A DNA stretch of 64,000 bases from Candidatus Krumholzibacteriota bacterium (GTDB lineage Bacteria; Krumholzibacteriota; Krumholzibacteriia; JAJRXK01), in assembly GCA_029262065.1 (NCBI GenBank), contig JAJDAC010000053.1, positions 1 to 64,000 of the forward strand. Direction: 5' to 3'. A model generated the notes under the pieces. That model was not told the DNA's origin, made no database searches, and saw only the letters and a program-made list of their open reading frames with translations. Position numbers and translations under genes: made by a program. Below are positions 7,115 through 16,418 of this stretch, in pieces (the stretch's first letter is position 1; the number at the start of each line of letters is the position of its first letter).

Positions 7115-9937
7115 ATGTCGCGCCACATCATTCCGCTCATCATTCTTACCTTGATCGCGCTTCCCCTTGGCTGTTCGGATTCCACCGCCCCAACGCCGTT
7201 ACCACCGGCGCCGGCGGTCCTGGCGGTTTCTCCGGCAACCGGTGCCCCCGGCACGGCCGTCCGGATCGCCGGTGCCGACCTGGAGGGACTCGCTGCAGCA
7301 GATTTGAGCCTGTCGATCGGAGGCCAGCCCGCTCTGTTGCGCCTGCAGGGCACGGATATCATTGCCGCGATTCCCATGGTTCTAGGCACCGCGGCGGGAA
7401 GCGCCACGCCCCTGACCGGAACAGTTGATATCGAACTCATGGCCAACGACCGCCTGATCGGCGAGGCGGCAGCAGCGCTGACTATTACGGCGCCTCCCGC
7501 TGCACCCGGCGCAGCCACCAGCGTGAGTGACGATCTCGGAATGGTTGTGGCCAATCTGGATCGCTTCGTCTCGGCCCTGGAGGCAGAGCCCAGCCCCGAA
7601 GCGGGTTATCTCAGCTCGTGGTTGGGCGCGCTGAAGGAAATCTTCACCGCCGACCACACCTACTCCCTGCCGACTCTGTTGAGCGACCTGGGCAACACAG
7701 ACCCCGAGGCCTTGGCGACGATCGAAAGCGTCTTTGCGTCGAGCGGGCTGCAGGATCAAACCCAGCGGCTGGCCGCGTACAGCGCGACGCTGGCCGACGA
7801 AGCGGAAGCGTTGGCCTTGAATGCCGAAAAGACAACCAACCTGCTGGACTACCAACTTGCGTTGCGCATGCAATTCTACGTGGTGCTCCGTGACTTCGGC
7901 GCCGATGTCATCGCCGACACAAACCAGACCTGGAGCAACACCGTTGGCCTGGTCGGCGGCGTAATTGGCATCGGCGGCGTGTCCATCCCCGCGGCCGGTT
8001 TCATCAGCGCCGTGCTTTCACTGGCCGACTTCGCCATAAACAAGGTGGCGCTGGGTTACTTTCCCGCGCACATCACATCCTTCGAGATCGCCCTTGCGAA
8101 CCCACTGGTGGTGCCAGGCGACGTGCCCCAGACCGAGCTTTGGCTGGACGCCAGCAACCAGCCGGTGGCCATCGGCGTCCAGGACTTCATCGATCTCTTG
8201 TTGCTGGGTCTGGGCCAGGCCACTGACGGCAGTGCGCCCCAGACCTTCCGCGACTTCCTGACCAACACCGCCGACTGGTACCTGGGCATCGTGCGCACTT
8301 TGATGGGCGCCTATAGCAACGCCCATCCTGAACTGAACATGGACATCGACGTGGGCTCGATACCGCCCATGACCTGGCGCACACAGGTCACCAGCGATCG
8401 TTTCGCGGCGCTGAGCACGCTCACTCCCGACATCATCAACCCCGTGGACAACATCCTGGCCTGGCGCGCCGAGATGGACGCCAGCGGTGAAGGCCGGATT
8501 TTCGCGCGGCCCGCCTCGGGTCCGGCCGTGACCTCGCTGCCCATGCCGCCCGGCTACGTCTACAACGCCGGCGCTTTCGGCGACGACATTGTCAGCACGC
8601 CAACGGTCTCGGTTTTTGTGGGCAATCAGCTTGTGCTCGACGCCTCCATGTCATCCAGCATCTCAGCCGGAGGCACCAACGGCCTGGGAGTTCGCGCCGG
8701 TTACCGTGACGCGCTGGGCAACGTCACATGGGCCGAAGGGATTCAGATCCAGTGCGACGCCGACGGCGGCACCGTCGATCCGGTCAATGGCGTCACCGAC
8801 ACCGACGGACGCTTCGATACTTTCGTGATGCTGGATGACGGAAGCAGTTCGGTAACCGTCACCGTGACCGCAACCGGCGACTTCGGTATGCAGCAAACCC
8901 AATCCTTGACCGCGAACCGGAACGACGAGCTGACGATTGACCTCTCGTTTCCGACGACAATCGAGCCCGGGGTGCCGACGTCCCTGAATGTCACCGTGAC
9001 GTCGACCGGAAGCGTGGACGATATCGAGTTGGACATCGACGGCGGCTGTGCCTACATCGAGGTCGATTCGGCAACCCTTGGTGCGAGCGGCGGCTCCTTC
9101 CAGACAAACGTGACCCTGGAAGAAGATTGCAATTCGGTCTTCATCGAGGTCAGTGCCTACTCCGGAGATGGCGACAAGGCCTTCGCCAGCGCCTCAGTGG
9201 AGGCCACCCGACCCAATGCCGTAAACATCGTGGAACGCTCGTCCTGGGTGGACGCCCAGACCGCCTTCTACTATGGAGATCCCGTCGACGACGAAACGAG
9301 ATGGGAGTTCAATCAGAGCAACAACCATGGCGTCACGCATTTCGGGGATTTCGAATTCGTGCGAACGGCCAACGGAAGCGGCACGGCCGAGGGTATGGAC
9401 GGCAGCGGCTCCTGTTTCGTTCGGGGCACCTCGAACATCACGCTCTCGGGACAGGAGTTTTCTGGCGCCTCATATTCTGCCGAGGGCGAAGGTTCAGCGT
9501 CCCTGAGCAACCCACACTCTGGGCGTTATGGCTTGAGCGCCAGCAGCGGCAATCATCTCGACCTCGAGTTCGTGGTGTGGGGAACTGAGCCCGCTTCCTT
9601 CACGATCAGCCACGTTACGCCCGGTGGCGGATTTATTGAGACCTGGGTGGAACTTGATGGAGAGTCCTTCGACGAAGAAGAAGAGATCGAAATATGCTTC
9701 GAGAACGGCGCGCCTTGCGACCCTACAAACAAGAAACAAGGCCCCGTCAAACTCCTCTACGATGCCGCGGGTCGCTTGATCGGAGCCACAGGAACCTTAC
9801 CGCCTGGAGAGTACACCTTCGAAGTTCACGCGGGTGGTTACCTGCGGTTCTCAGACAGTTCCGGGTATCCCTCGCAGGGATCGTCGAGCTACGATTTCAG
9901 CGCGACCGCTTCGCTCAGTATATCCGGGGCGAAGTAG
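7115..9937 (+). CDS. Large lipoprotein with N-terminal IPT/TIG-like domain
   Basis: A 940-residue lipoprotein. The start is the ATG at 7115 with GAGGAG 7 bases upstream; the lipobox LPLGC ends at C20. A proline/alanine linker leads to an IPT/TIG-like Ig domain (VLAVSPATGAPGTAVRIAGADL). A mostly helical middle of about 300 residues follows, including a hydrophobic stretch (TVGLVGGVIGIGGVSIPAAGF). The C-terminal half has Ig/invasin-like strands (TVTVTATGDFGMQQTQSL, ELDIDGGCAYIEV) and ends ATASLSISGAK. No catalytic motif is visible. The frame is open far upstream, back to 5183, but that part is antisense to the neighbouring gene and is not coding. Likely an outer-membrane-anchored surface protein. 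Confidence 0.8.
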   Translation: MSRHIIPLIILTLIALPLGCSDSTAPTPLPPAPAVLAVSPATGAPGTAVRIAGADLEGLAAADLSLSIGGQPALLRLQGTDIIAAIPMVLGTAAGSATPLTGTVDIELMANDRLIGEAAAALTITAPPAAPGAATSVSDDLGMVVANLDRFVSALEAEPSPEAGYLSSWLGALKEIFTADHTYSLPTLLSDLGNTDPEALATIESVFASSGLQDQTQRLAAYSATLADEAEALALNAEKTTNLLDYQLALRMQFYVVLRDFGADVIADTNQTWSNTVGLVGGVIGIGGVSIPAAGFISAVLSLADFAINKVALGYFPAHITSFEIALANPLVVPGDVPQTELWLDASNQPVAIGVQDFIDLLLLGLGQATDGSAPQTFRDFLTNTADWYLGIVRTLMGAYSNAHPELNMDIDVGSIPPMTWRTQVTSDRFAALSTLTPDIINPVDNILAWRAEMDASGEGRIFARPASGPAVTSLPMPPGYVYNAGAFGDDIVSTPTVSVFVGNQLVLDASMSSSISAGGTNGLGVRAGYRDALGNVTWAEGIQIQCDADGGTVDPVNGVTDTDGRFDTFVMLDDGSSSVTVTVTATGDFGMQQTQSLTANRNDELTIDLSFPTTIEPGVPTSLNVTVTSTGSVDDIELDIDGGCAYIEVDSATLGASGGSFQTNVTLEEDCNSVFIEVSAYSGDGDKAFASASVEATRPNAVNIVERSSWVDAQTAFYYGDPVDDETRWEFNQSNNHGVTHFGDFEFVRTANGSGTAEGMDGSGSCFVRGTSNITLSGQEFSGASYSAEGEGSASLSNPHSGRYGLSASSGNHLDLEFVVWGTEPASFTISHVTPGGGFIETWVELDGESFDEEEEIEICFENGAPCDPTNKKQGPVKLLYDAAGRLIGATGTLPPGEYTFEVHAGGYLRFSDSSGYPSQGSSSYDFSATASLSISGAK

Positions 9938-9967
9938 GAAGGCGGTCGCGTGGTCACCACCACTGCT

Positions 9968-11368
9968 TCACGGATTCCGCCGGCTCGCGTAGATCTCAAA
10001 CACGATCGGTGCCACGGCCTGCGCTTCGCTATAGATCAGCCCGCTCGCCGTAGCCTCGGGCAGGTAAGCCGAAGCCCCGTTGAAGCTCCCGCTCGCCCCG
10101 AAATGCGTGAAAAAGGACCGCGGCACTCCAGCTTCGCGCTCGATCGTGGCAGCGTTCAGATCGGTGATCCGAAACGACAGCGTTCCCGAGTAGAACTCCG
10201 CGGTCTGCGGCGTGACGATCAAATTGTAGTCGCCATCCTGCTCATACAACGCCGGCGCCGAAAGCCCGTCGTATCCCAGCGCCGGCCCATCCGTCGCGTT
10301 CACCAGGAACGTGCCCATGTACTCCCACGAAGTGCCACCGGTCGGCAAGCGAACCAATACTACGCGCCCCGCGGCCGTCGTACCGTCGGCCGCAAGCACG
10401 CTCACGTACAGGCCATCGGAGTTCACCAGCATTCCCGGCTCGCTGAATACGATCCCGCTGTTGAGATCCGGATGCAGAAGATGAAGCTGCACTTCCGGCG
10501 GGCCGATGATCGCATCGTCCGCCGGATCGTAGAGTGACCCCACGAACAGCTTGCGCTCGGCCGACCATGGCCCAGATGGGTCGGGCGCGGTCCGCAAAGC
10601 CATCCAACCGTGGTTGAATGCGCGTACGCCGTTGATCGCCAGGTATCGATGCCACATCAGCTTCCAGCGCTCGTCGGTTGGGGCGCTCGGGTCGTGCACC
10701 AGCGTCGAGACTTCATTCACCCAGGTGCCCGCGTTGTTCGGCGCCGCCGCCGGCAGCGTTACGTCGAGCGCGGCGTTGACCACATTGCCGCTGTCGGTCC
10801 AACCAAGGCCCGCGTCATCGGAATACGCCAGGCGAGTCTGGATCCAGGCGTTCTGGCCCGGCCACATGGGCGAATCGAGCACTTCCGAGTAGCTCATCCA
10901 GATGCGACCAGACGCAGGATCCACCGCCAGCGACGGGTCGAAGATGCCGCGGCTGCCGCCCCCACCGCCGACACCTGCGAACGTAATCTGCACGGGGCCG
11001 CTGGGGTTGGGCACGGCGCTGATGGAGGCACCAGCCGAGTACCCGCCGCTGGAATCTCGCACAAACGCCGTGTAGTGGTAGCGCACACCATTGGTGAGAC
11101 CGGTGTCGGTAACGCCACTGTCATCACCGACGTAGACAGAGTCTCCGTCGGTCACGTCCACCGGTGCAGCCAATCTGTCGCCACGGATCTCCACGCTGGC
11201 GAAATTTTCGAAGCTTGGATTGGTCCACGAGAGCGTGAGCTGCGTGTCGCCCTGAACAGCTGTGAGTCCAATCACCTCCGGTACGGTTTCGGTGCCGGGA
11301 ACGCCGCCGTTGTCTTCGTCGCACGCCACCACGGTGAGCAGGGCGAAGATGAAAAGTGAAACTCGCAT
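9968..11368 (-). CDS. Lipoprotein with fibronectin III domain and beta-propeller
   Basis: A 466-residue lipoprotein. The start is the ATG at 11368 with GGAGGT upstream; the lipobox VVAC places the lipidated cysteine at about residue 16. Residues 30-120 look like a fibronectin type III domain (VIGLTAVQGDTQLTLSWTNP, GVRYHYTAFV). The remainder has the blade pattern of five-bladed propellers of the sialidase/GH43 type (FDPSLAVDPASGRIWMSYSE, RLAYSDDAGLGWTDSG, WKLMWHRY, PEVQLHLLHP). I do not see an unambiguous glycosidase active site, so it may bind carbohydrate rather than cleave it. It is convergent with the lipoprotein ending at 9937. Confidence 0.75.
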   Translation of the reverse strand: MRVSLFIFALLTVVACDEDNGGVPGTETVPEVIGLTAVQGDTQLTLSWTNPSFENFASVEIRGDRLAAPVDVTDGDSVYVGDDSGVTDTGLTNGVRYHYTAFVRDSSGGYSAGASISAVPNPSGPVQITFAGVGGGGGSRGIFDPSLAVDPASGRIWMSYSEVLDSPMWPGQNAWIQTRLAYSDDAGLGWTDSGNVVNAALDVTLPAAAPNNAGTWVNEVSTLVHDPSAPTDERWKLMWHRYLAINGVRAFNHGWMALRTAPDPSGPWSAERKLFVGSLYDPADDAIIGPPEVQLHLLHPDLNSGIVFSEPGMLVNSDGLYVSVLAADGTTAAGRVVLVRLPTGGTSWEYMGTFLVNATDGPALGYDGLSAPALYEQDGDYNLIVTPQTAEFYSGTLSFRITDLNAATIEREAGVPRSFFTHFGASGSFNGASAYLPEATASGLIYSEAQAVAPIVFEIYASRRNP

Positions 11369-11438
11369 GGATACCTCCGGCACGATTGCAACTGACCGGT
11401 AGCCGCGGTCGCGACGTATCCCGGTGATGGCACGCGGG

Positions 11439-11467
11439 AGTATGTATTCGGTAGCACCGGGGGTCAA
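11439..11467 (-). promoter_or_regulatory. Sigma70-like promoter for the fibronectin/propeller lipoprotein
   Basis: Read on the minus strand: a -35 hexamer TTGACC at 11467-11462, a 17-base spacer and a -10 CATACT at 11444-11439. This is about 70 bases upstream of the ATG at 11368. Confidence 0.45.
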
Positions 11468-11501
11468 ACTCTGCAGTTGCAGGACCAGTTCCGCCTAGGA
11501 A

Positions 11502-11518
11502 CGGGCATCCATTGCCCG
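11502..11518 (-). terminator. Hairpin after the LRR lipoprotein gene
   Basis: CGGGCA and TGCCCG form a 6-bp stem with a 5-base loop, 12 bases beyond the stop of the gene at 11530-14805. A T run is lacking, so termination is only suggested. Confidence 0.35.
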
Positions 11519-11529
11519 CTCGCGAAGCC

Positions 11530-14500
11530 CTACTTGCATATCCCCGTACAACAGAAGGGAATCGTGATCTCCCCTCCAACGTCGATTGCATCCACGAAGT
11601 CCTTGATGGCACACCCTTCGATGGCATCGAGATCCTCGATTCTCACGTTTCCAACAACGGTGCGCAAACCCGCGAGACCGTCGAGGTTATCCAGAACCGG
11701 GCAGTTCATCAGCGTCAGGCCGACTCCAATGGCGTCCAGCTCCCGTGCGGACTCGAGGCCTGCGAGGGATTCGAGCTGGGCACAGGACAAGACAAGGATG
11801 TTGCCGTGCACGTCGGTGCCGCCCAGGGCAGCAACCGAGGTCAGTGCGCTGAGGTTGATGAGTCCAAGAGAGCGCAAACTCTCGAGGTTCACGCCGTCCA
11901 GGGTCTCCAGTGTCGAGTCCAAAACGGAGCCTGCTCCCACTGAGAGCGACCGAAGCGAACGGATTCCCTGCAAGCCGTCCAAACTTCGGAGTGCGGTGTT
12001 TCGAATGCTGATTCCGGCCTGGTCTGCGCTTGCGAGGGCACTCAATCCCTGGAGCGAAGTGAGCTGCGGGTTGTCATGCAAATCCAGACCGTTGCGAACC
12101 GTGGTGAGCCCCGACAGTCCCTGCAGATTCGTGATGCCAAGACGCTGGAGCTTGATGGTGTCTACCGAGGTCAGACCTTCCAGGCCACTCAGGCTCGAAA
12201 CATTGGATCCAGAAATCGAAACGAAACCGGCCGTCTGAAGCGACGAGAGTCCCGACAGGTCGGTGAGAGCCTCGCCGGCAATCGTGAGGCCCCCGAGTAC
12301 GTCCGCGATGGGTCCAAGTCCGGACAGGCTCGTGAGGCTACTGTTGGTGTCTATTAGAATGTTGCCCACACTGCCGGTCAGCCCGCCCAAACCAGCTAAG
12401 TTGGTCAGGCCGTCAAACCGGAAGATCTGCAGACTGCTGACGGTGGTCAGGTTGGCCAGGGGGAGCAGATCGGTAACGCCGGCGCATTCAAGAAGGGCCA
12501 GAGATCTCGTCGCCACCAGGTTCTCCAGACCCAGCAGGCTGTTCAGCGAGGTGTTGAGGCGTAACTTGATTCCGCCCTCGATGTCGATCAGACCCTGCAG
12601 ACCGTCGAGGTTTGGCAGGAGGTCGTTTCCCTGCACCGAGAACTCCGCCGTGACCACGGTCAGATTGGAAAGGGGCGCGAGCGTGAGCAGCCCTGGATTG
12701 TTGAATACACTTAAGGACTCAACCTGATTCAGCTCCGAAAGAGCATCGAGATTGGTGATGTCACTGGCTTCGCCAATGATCGCCGGACCCACCTGGAGGT
12801 TTCGCGCTTCGCGAATCCCGGACAGTTCGTCGAGTTGCGCCTGCGTGGTCACCGTGTAGTCCTGCGGCGTCCCCGAGCACTCACCCAGCAACAGATCGCG
12901 CGACTCGGGGTCGCCTTCGAAAAGCGCAGAGTGCGCGTAGTAACACAACACCTCGAGATCGGTGACCGCGTTCTCATTCAGCTGAAAATCCTGCTCTCCA
13001 GCCACGAAGCTCACCGTGTCGAAAGAGACCGGATTTCCGTCGAGGTCGAAGCGGGCCGTGCGTGTCGCACCACCGGTGAATCCGTCCCCGTTGAGATCGT
13101 AACGAGAGTAGTCCGGTTCGACCGCGTCTTCGCCGTCGCTGAACGCGATCGTGTAGAGACGAATATCGTGTTCGTCGAATACAAGGTTCTCGCCCGGTGC
13201 ATCACTGTCTCCGGCAACGTCCAGAATGGCCGTACGGATTGGCATGTGGAGACCCGATTCCACGGTGGGGTCCAGAGCAAGCACGGCCGTGTAGGCATCG
13301 ACCACGCCGGGATTCGCCGAGACGAGATACGCGTGGTGCAGGATCGTACGGAGCTGTGGTCCCGTCCGCTCGACATCGAGAAGCCACAAATAGGCCGCAA
13401 GACCGGCCAGTTGCGATGTCGCCGCTCGGGATCCGGCGTAGTCCCCGGTTGTACCGTCACAGCGATCGCCGTCGCTCACACGACACGGCCCAAGAACGTT
13501 CTCGCCGACCATCCGTACGTCCGAGCCGACGCCCGACTCGGGGGCTTCGCTACCGTCGGCCCGCGAATGACCTACCGACAGATTGTTCGTGGTTCGTGTC
13601 GCGGCCCCGGGCGTGGTCGCGAGCATTTCTTCAAAGGCCGCGAGCTTGACTTCGCTGATGTCGGGGTCACGCGCGGCCAGAGCAGCCAGGTCTTCATCGG
13701 AGGCCGCGAGGCCGAAGGGCGTGGCCAACCGGGCCAGGGCCGCATCACCCTGCGCGGCCCCAAAGTCGCCGGCCGTACTGCTCGTGAAGATTCGGTTTGC
13801 GATGCTCTGCGTGGTAGCACGCCAAACCAAAGCTGCCATGGCGCGCTCATAGGGTCCAGCGACATCGAAATCGTCCGTCCAGTCGATGGCGTGACAGATC
13901 ACGACATCGCCTTGTTCGGGTATCGCGCTTCGCATGGCGAAGACCCTGTCCACTATGGGCAGGAACGCGACGGGGAGCGAGAGGATGGTGAGGTTCGTGG
14001 GTTCGGGGTGAGTTGCAACGAAGTTGTCGGCATTTGGACGCCCGACCGCGACGCCCGTGCTGTACGTACCCAGATTCCCCCACTCCGGCAGAATGTCGCC
14101 GAGATATCCGCCGACGGTTCCTACGACCAACCCGCCAATGGAGACGAACTGCTGACCGGGGATGTCGGGATGCGGCGTGTCATCGACGTAGTAGTCAGGC
14201 ACCAGAATCGACGTGCCGCCGATATCGCCGCTCAACGAGCGTGCATTCCACGCCGCGCTCAACCGGGCCAACACCTGCGCGGGGGCAGCGTCCTTCGCGC
14301 CCGCGACGTGGATCTGGGGAGTGGTTTCGATGCTCAAGCCGTCGCCGTCGCCGGCCGGGCCCACGTACGAGAAGGCCTGGGTCGCGACCAGACTGGCCGC
14401 AAGCGTCAACGCCTCGGCGCGACTCTCGACCGGATCGATCACGAGCGTCACAACCGGTATGCCCTGGATCATGGTGACGATGCGCGCGTCATGATCTACG

Positions 14501-14805
14501 AGGGCGTCGTTGACGGCACGGGTGGTGGCCCCCGGTGCGACGATCGCCACCAGTCGGGATGTGAACAAGCCATCCACCAGGTGGGCGGGATTCACCTGGC
14601 TGGGCGGAAGGTTGCCAATCGCAGTGCGCGCGGGGCCGCTGTCGTCACCTTCGAGGAGAATACCGTCGGGGTTCGGCGGCAAGACGTCCGGAGGTCCGGG
14701 GTCGGGAGTCGGCGCGACCGGATCGCTGGCGCAGGCGGCGAATAAGGCACAGAACAACACCATCGCGGTGAACCGCGAAGCAGGGACAAGCAGGCATCGC
14801 CGCAT
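11530..14805 (-). CDS. Lipoprotein: degenerate subtilase domain plus leucine-rich repeats
   Basis: A 1091-residue lipoprotein (lipobox LFAAC at about residue 25, start supported by GGAGG 5 bases upstream). Residues 80-150 resemble a subtilisin propeptide (LVAIVAPGATTRAVNDALVDH). Residues 185-475 follow the order of a subtilase fold: AWNARSLSG, ILVPDYYVDD where the Asp motif belongs, a stretch where the GHGT motif should be but without histidine, and GSRAATSQLAGLAAYLW in place of GTSxAxPxxAGxxA. The nucleophile position is R460, so it cannot be an active serine protease. From about residue 665 to 1075 there are leucine-rich repeats (LSGLEGLTSV, LQGLSGLTTV, LDGLQGIRSL). Likely a surface binding protein. 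Confidence 0.75.
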   Translation of the reverse strand: MRRCLLVPASRFTAMVLFCALFAACASDPVAPTPDPGPPDVLPPNPDGILLEGDDSGPARTAIGNLPPSQVNPAHLVDGLFTSRLVAIVAPGATTRAVNDALVDHDARIVTMIQGIPVVTLVIDPVESRAEALTLAASLVATQAFSYVGPAGDGDGLSIETTPQIHVAGAKDAAPAQVLARLSAAWNARSLSGDIGGTSILVPDYYVDDTPHPDIPGQQFVSIGGLVVGTVGGYLGDILPEWGNLGTYSTGVAVGRPNADNFVATHPEPTNLTILSLPVAFLPIVDRVFAMRSAIPEQGDVVICHAIDWTDDFDVAGPYERAMAALVWRATTQSIANRIFTSSTAGDFGAAQGDAALARLATPFGLAASDEDLAALAARDPDISEVKLAAFEEMLATTPGAATRTTNNLSVGHSRADGSEAPESGVGSDVRMVGENVLGPCRVSDGDRCDGTTGDYAGSRAATSQLAGLAAYLWLLDVERTGPQLRTILHHAYLVSANPGVVDAYTAVLALDPTVESGLHMPIRTAILDVAGDSDAPGENLVFDEHDIRLYTIAFSDGEDAVEPDYSRYDLNGDGFTGGATRTARFDLDGNPVSFDTVSFVAGEQDFQLNENAVTDLEVLCYYAHSALFEGDPESRDLLLGECSGTPQDYTVTTQAQLDELSGIREARNLQVGPAIIGEASDITNLDALSELNQVESLSVFNNPGLLTLAPLSNLTVVTAEFSVQGNDLLPNLDGLQGLIDIEGGIKLRLNTSLNSLLGLENLVATRSLALLECAGVTDLLPLANLTTVSSLQIFRFDGLTNLAGLGGLTGSVGNILIDTNSSLTSLSGLGPIADVLGGLTIAGEALTDLSGLSSLQTAGFVSISGSNVSSLSGLEGLTSVDTIKLQRLGITNLQGLSGLTTVRNGLDLHDNPQLTSLQGLSALASADQAGISIRNTALRSLDGLQGIRSLRSLSVGAGSVLDSTLETLDGVNLESLRSLGLINLSALTSVAALGGTDVHGNILVLSCAQLESLAGLESARELDAIGVGLTLMNCPVLDNLDGLAGLRTVVGNVRIEDLDAIEGCAIKDFVDAIDVGGEITIPFCCTGICK

Positions 14806-15088
14806 GATTTCCTCCGGAGACTGGGATCGGGGCCTTCCGGAGGTGTTGTTTGGGGGTGCTCGTACATCTCCCGCGTTTACCGCCGGCCTGCGTCAGATCC
14901 AACCGGAGTGGCAAGCGGAGTGCACCGCGATCGAGTCATTTGAGCAACGTGGCCCGTGCCGTGGTGGCGCCCTGATATCGGCGTCCTGCACGAAGTCACG
15001 GGACAGGCTCGAAACCGAAAATTCAGCTACCGAGACTACATCGGACTATTCCAAGAGCAGGCCTAACTGGGGCACACCCACCCGGGTG

Positions 15089-15646
15089 TCAAGATCCCGA
15101 CACCGGCTCCTCGTGCTCACGGCACAGCAGGTCGATTTCGACCCGGCGCAGCGGCTCGCCCGTCAGCCCGCATTGGTAGCCGGCGCCCTGGGTCTGGAAA
15201 TGACGGCACGTATGACAGATGCCGAACGACCGGCCGTCGTTGTCGCGTTGCAGCTCGCGCAACAGGCCTTCCAGGTCACGCTCCAGTTCCGCAGTCGATC
15301 CCAGCCCCTTGGCCGCCGCCAGAAGCGGAGCCGGCGGGCTGGTGTCCTTGTGTACGCGGCGTCCCGCCGCGGTGAGCTGCAGGTGGGTCTTGCGCCCGTC
15401 GTCGGCGTCGGGCGAGGCCGAAAGTAGACCCTTCTTCCTCAACAGCAGCAGCGTCTGCGACGCCGTGCCCTTGGTCAGCCCCAGGTATTCGGTCACCGCG
15501 ACCGGCGTGTCGCTGTAGCGATTCGCCTGGGCCAGAAACCTAAGTGCCTGCAAATGAATTGGTTGCAAGCCATGACGAGCCGCTGACCGGCGGTCGGACG
15601 AGCGCAGCAACAGTCCCAGACGATCGATGAGTTCAAACAGTTTCAT
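15089..15646 (-). CDS. MarR-like winged-helix regulator with four-cysteine tail
   Basis: A 185-residue regulator. Residues 1-100 form a MarR-type winged helix (FELIDRLGLLL, VTEYLGLTKGTASQTLLLLRKKGLL as recognition region, DGRKTHLQLTAAGRRV as wing). The tail adds four cysteines, C144-x2-C147-x11-C159-x15-C175, with nearby histidines, which suggests a bound metal or iron-sulfur cluster. The start is the ATG at 15646. It is divergent from the protoglobin gene; the intergenic region holds two copies of the palindrome TATCGACTCGATA, one 10 bases upstream of this start. Inference: it represses itself and the globin and senses oxygen, NO or redox state through the cysteines. The 283 bases between its stop and the gene at 14805 show no gene. 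Confidence 0.8.
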   Translation of the reverse strand: MKLFELIDRLGLLLRSSDRRSAARHGLQPIHLQALRFLAQANRYSDTPVAVTEYLGLTKGTASQTLLLLRKKGLLSASPDADDGRKTHLQLTAAGRRVHKDTSPPAPLLAAAKGLGSTAELERDLEGLLRELQRDNDGRSFGICHTCRHFQTQGAGYQCGLTGEPLRRVEIDLLCREHEEPVSGS

Positions 15647-15656
15647 AGCCACATGA

Positions 15657-15669
15657 TATCGACTCGATA
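15657..15669. promoter_or_regulatory. Operator 1, palindrome upstream of the MarR gene
   Basis: TATCGACTCGATA, a 6-bp dyad around a central C, 10 bases from the regulator's start codon. It is identical to the copies at 15702-15714 and 5033-5045. Confidence 0.75.
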
Positions 15670-15674
15670 CGACC

Positions 15675-15702
15675 TTGACGAGAGCGGAAATCGTTCTATC
15701 GT
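15675..15702 (+). promoter_or_regulatory. Putative protoglobin promoter
   Basis: TTGACG at 15675-15680, a 16-base spacer and TATCGT at 15697-15702. The -10 element runs into operator 2, so a bound regulator would block initiation. Confidence 0.5.
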
Positions 15703-15715
15703 ATCGACTCGATAC
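15701..15715. promoter_or_regulatory. Operator 2, palindrome over the protoglobin promoter
   Basis: GTATCGACTCGATAC is a 7-bp dyad with a central C. Its centre is 45 bases from that of operator 1, and it overlaps the -10 region and expected start site of the globin transcript. Confidence 0.75.
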
Positions 15716-15743
15716 TATCATTCCCAAACCCAGGAGGTTCGCC

Positions 15744-16403
15744 ATGCGAATCGTCGTAGCACTCGCCATGGTCTGCGGCCTCGCGCTGACCCTCGCTACT
15801 CCAGCCACCGAGGCCGCCATGAACGAGATCCCCGGATACACCCACGGACGCCCCGACCTGCCCACCTCGCCGATCAGTCCGGAAGAGTTGGCGCTGATCG
15901 AAGAGTCGCTCCTGTTCGGCGACGAAGATCGCGAGGCACTGCGAATGTCCGAGGCCATCCTGGCTCCGCAGGTCGAGGAGATCCTCGATGTGTGGTACGG
16001 CTTCGTGGGCTCGAAGCCCCAGCTACTGCAGTACTTCTCGAGCGCCGACGGCAAGCCCGACATGGAGTACCTGGCCGCCGTGCGCAAGCGCTTCGGGCAG
16101 TGGATCCTCGACACCGCGCGGGCGAAGCACGACCAGGATTGGCTGAACTACCAACACGCCATTGCTGTTCGTCACCATCGCACGGGAAAGAACCGCACCG
16201 ACAAGGCCAACGCGATCGACCATATCCACTTTCGCTACCTGCCCGCGCTGTTCTACCCGATTACCGCCACGTTGAAGCCGTTTCTGGCCAAGTCGGGTCA
16301 CAGCGCCGAACAGGTCGAGGCGATGCACCAGGCGTGGCAGAAGTCGGTACTGCTGCAGGTCATTCTGTGGAGTCACCCGTACGTGCGCGACGGAGACTTC
16401 TGA
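15744..16403 (+). CDS. Protoglobin with N-terminal signal peptide
   Basis: A 219-residue protein. From M26 it matches the protoglobin pattern: MNEIPGYTHGRPDLP, then SPEELALIEESLLFG, YLAAVRKRFGQWILD and WLNYQHAIAVRHHRTGKNRTD, in which H144 is the expected proximal heme ligand. The first 25 residues (MRIVVALAMVCGLALTLATPATEAA) look like a cleavable signal peptide, unusual for a family normally cytoplasmic. The ATG at 15744 has a perfect AGGAGG six bases upstream, so the exported form is favoured; M26 has a weaker AGG. Heme would bind O2, CO or NO. It is divergent from, and probably regulated by, the MarR gene through two operators. Confidence 0.85.
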   Translation: MRIVVALAMVCGLALTLATPATEAAMNEIPGYTHGRPDLPTSPISPEELALIEESLLFGDEDREALRMSEAILAPQVEEILDVWYGFVGSKPQLLQYFSSADGKPDMEYLAAVRKRFGQWILDTARAKHDQDWLNYQHAIAVRHHRTGKNRTDKANAIDHIHFRYLPALFYPITATLKPFLAKSGHSAEQVEAMHQAWQKSVLLQVILWSHPYVRDGDF

Positions 16404-16418
16404 GAAGGGCGCTCTGAT

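Noticed and set aside
12835-14745. A 636-codon plus-strand open frame
   Set aside because: Antisense to the degenerate subtilase/LRR lipoprotein, whose signal peptide, ribosome site and repeats are clear.
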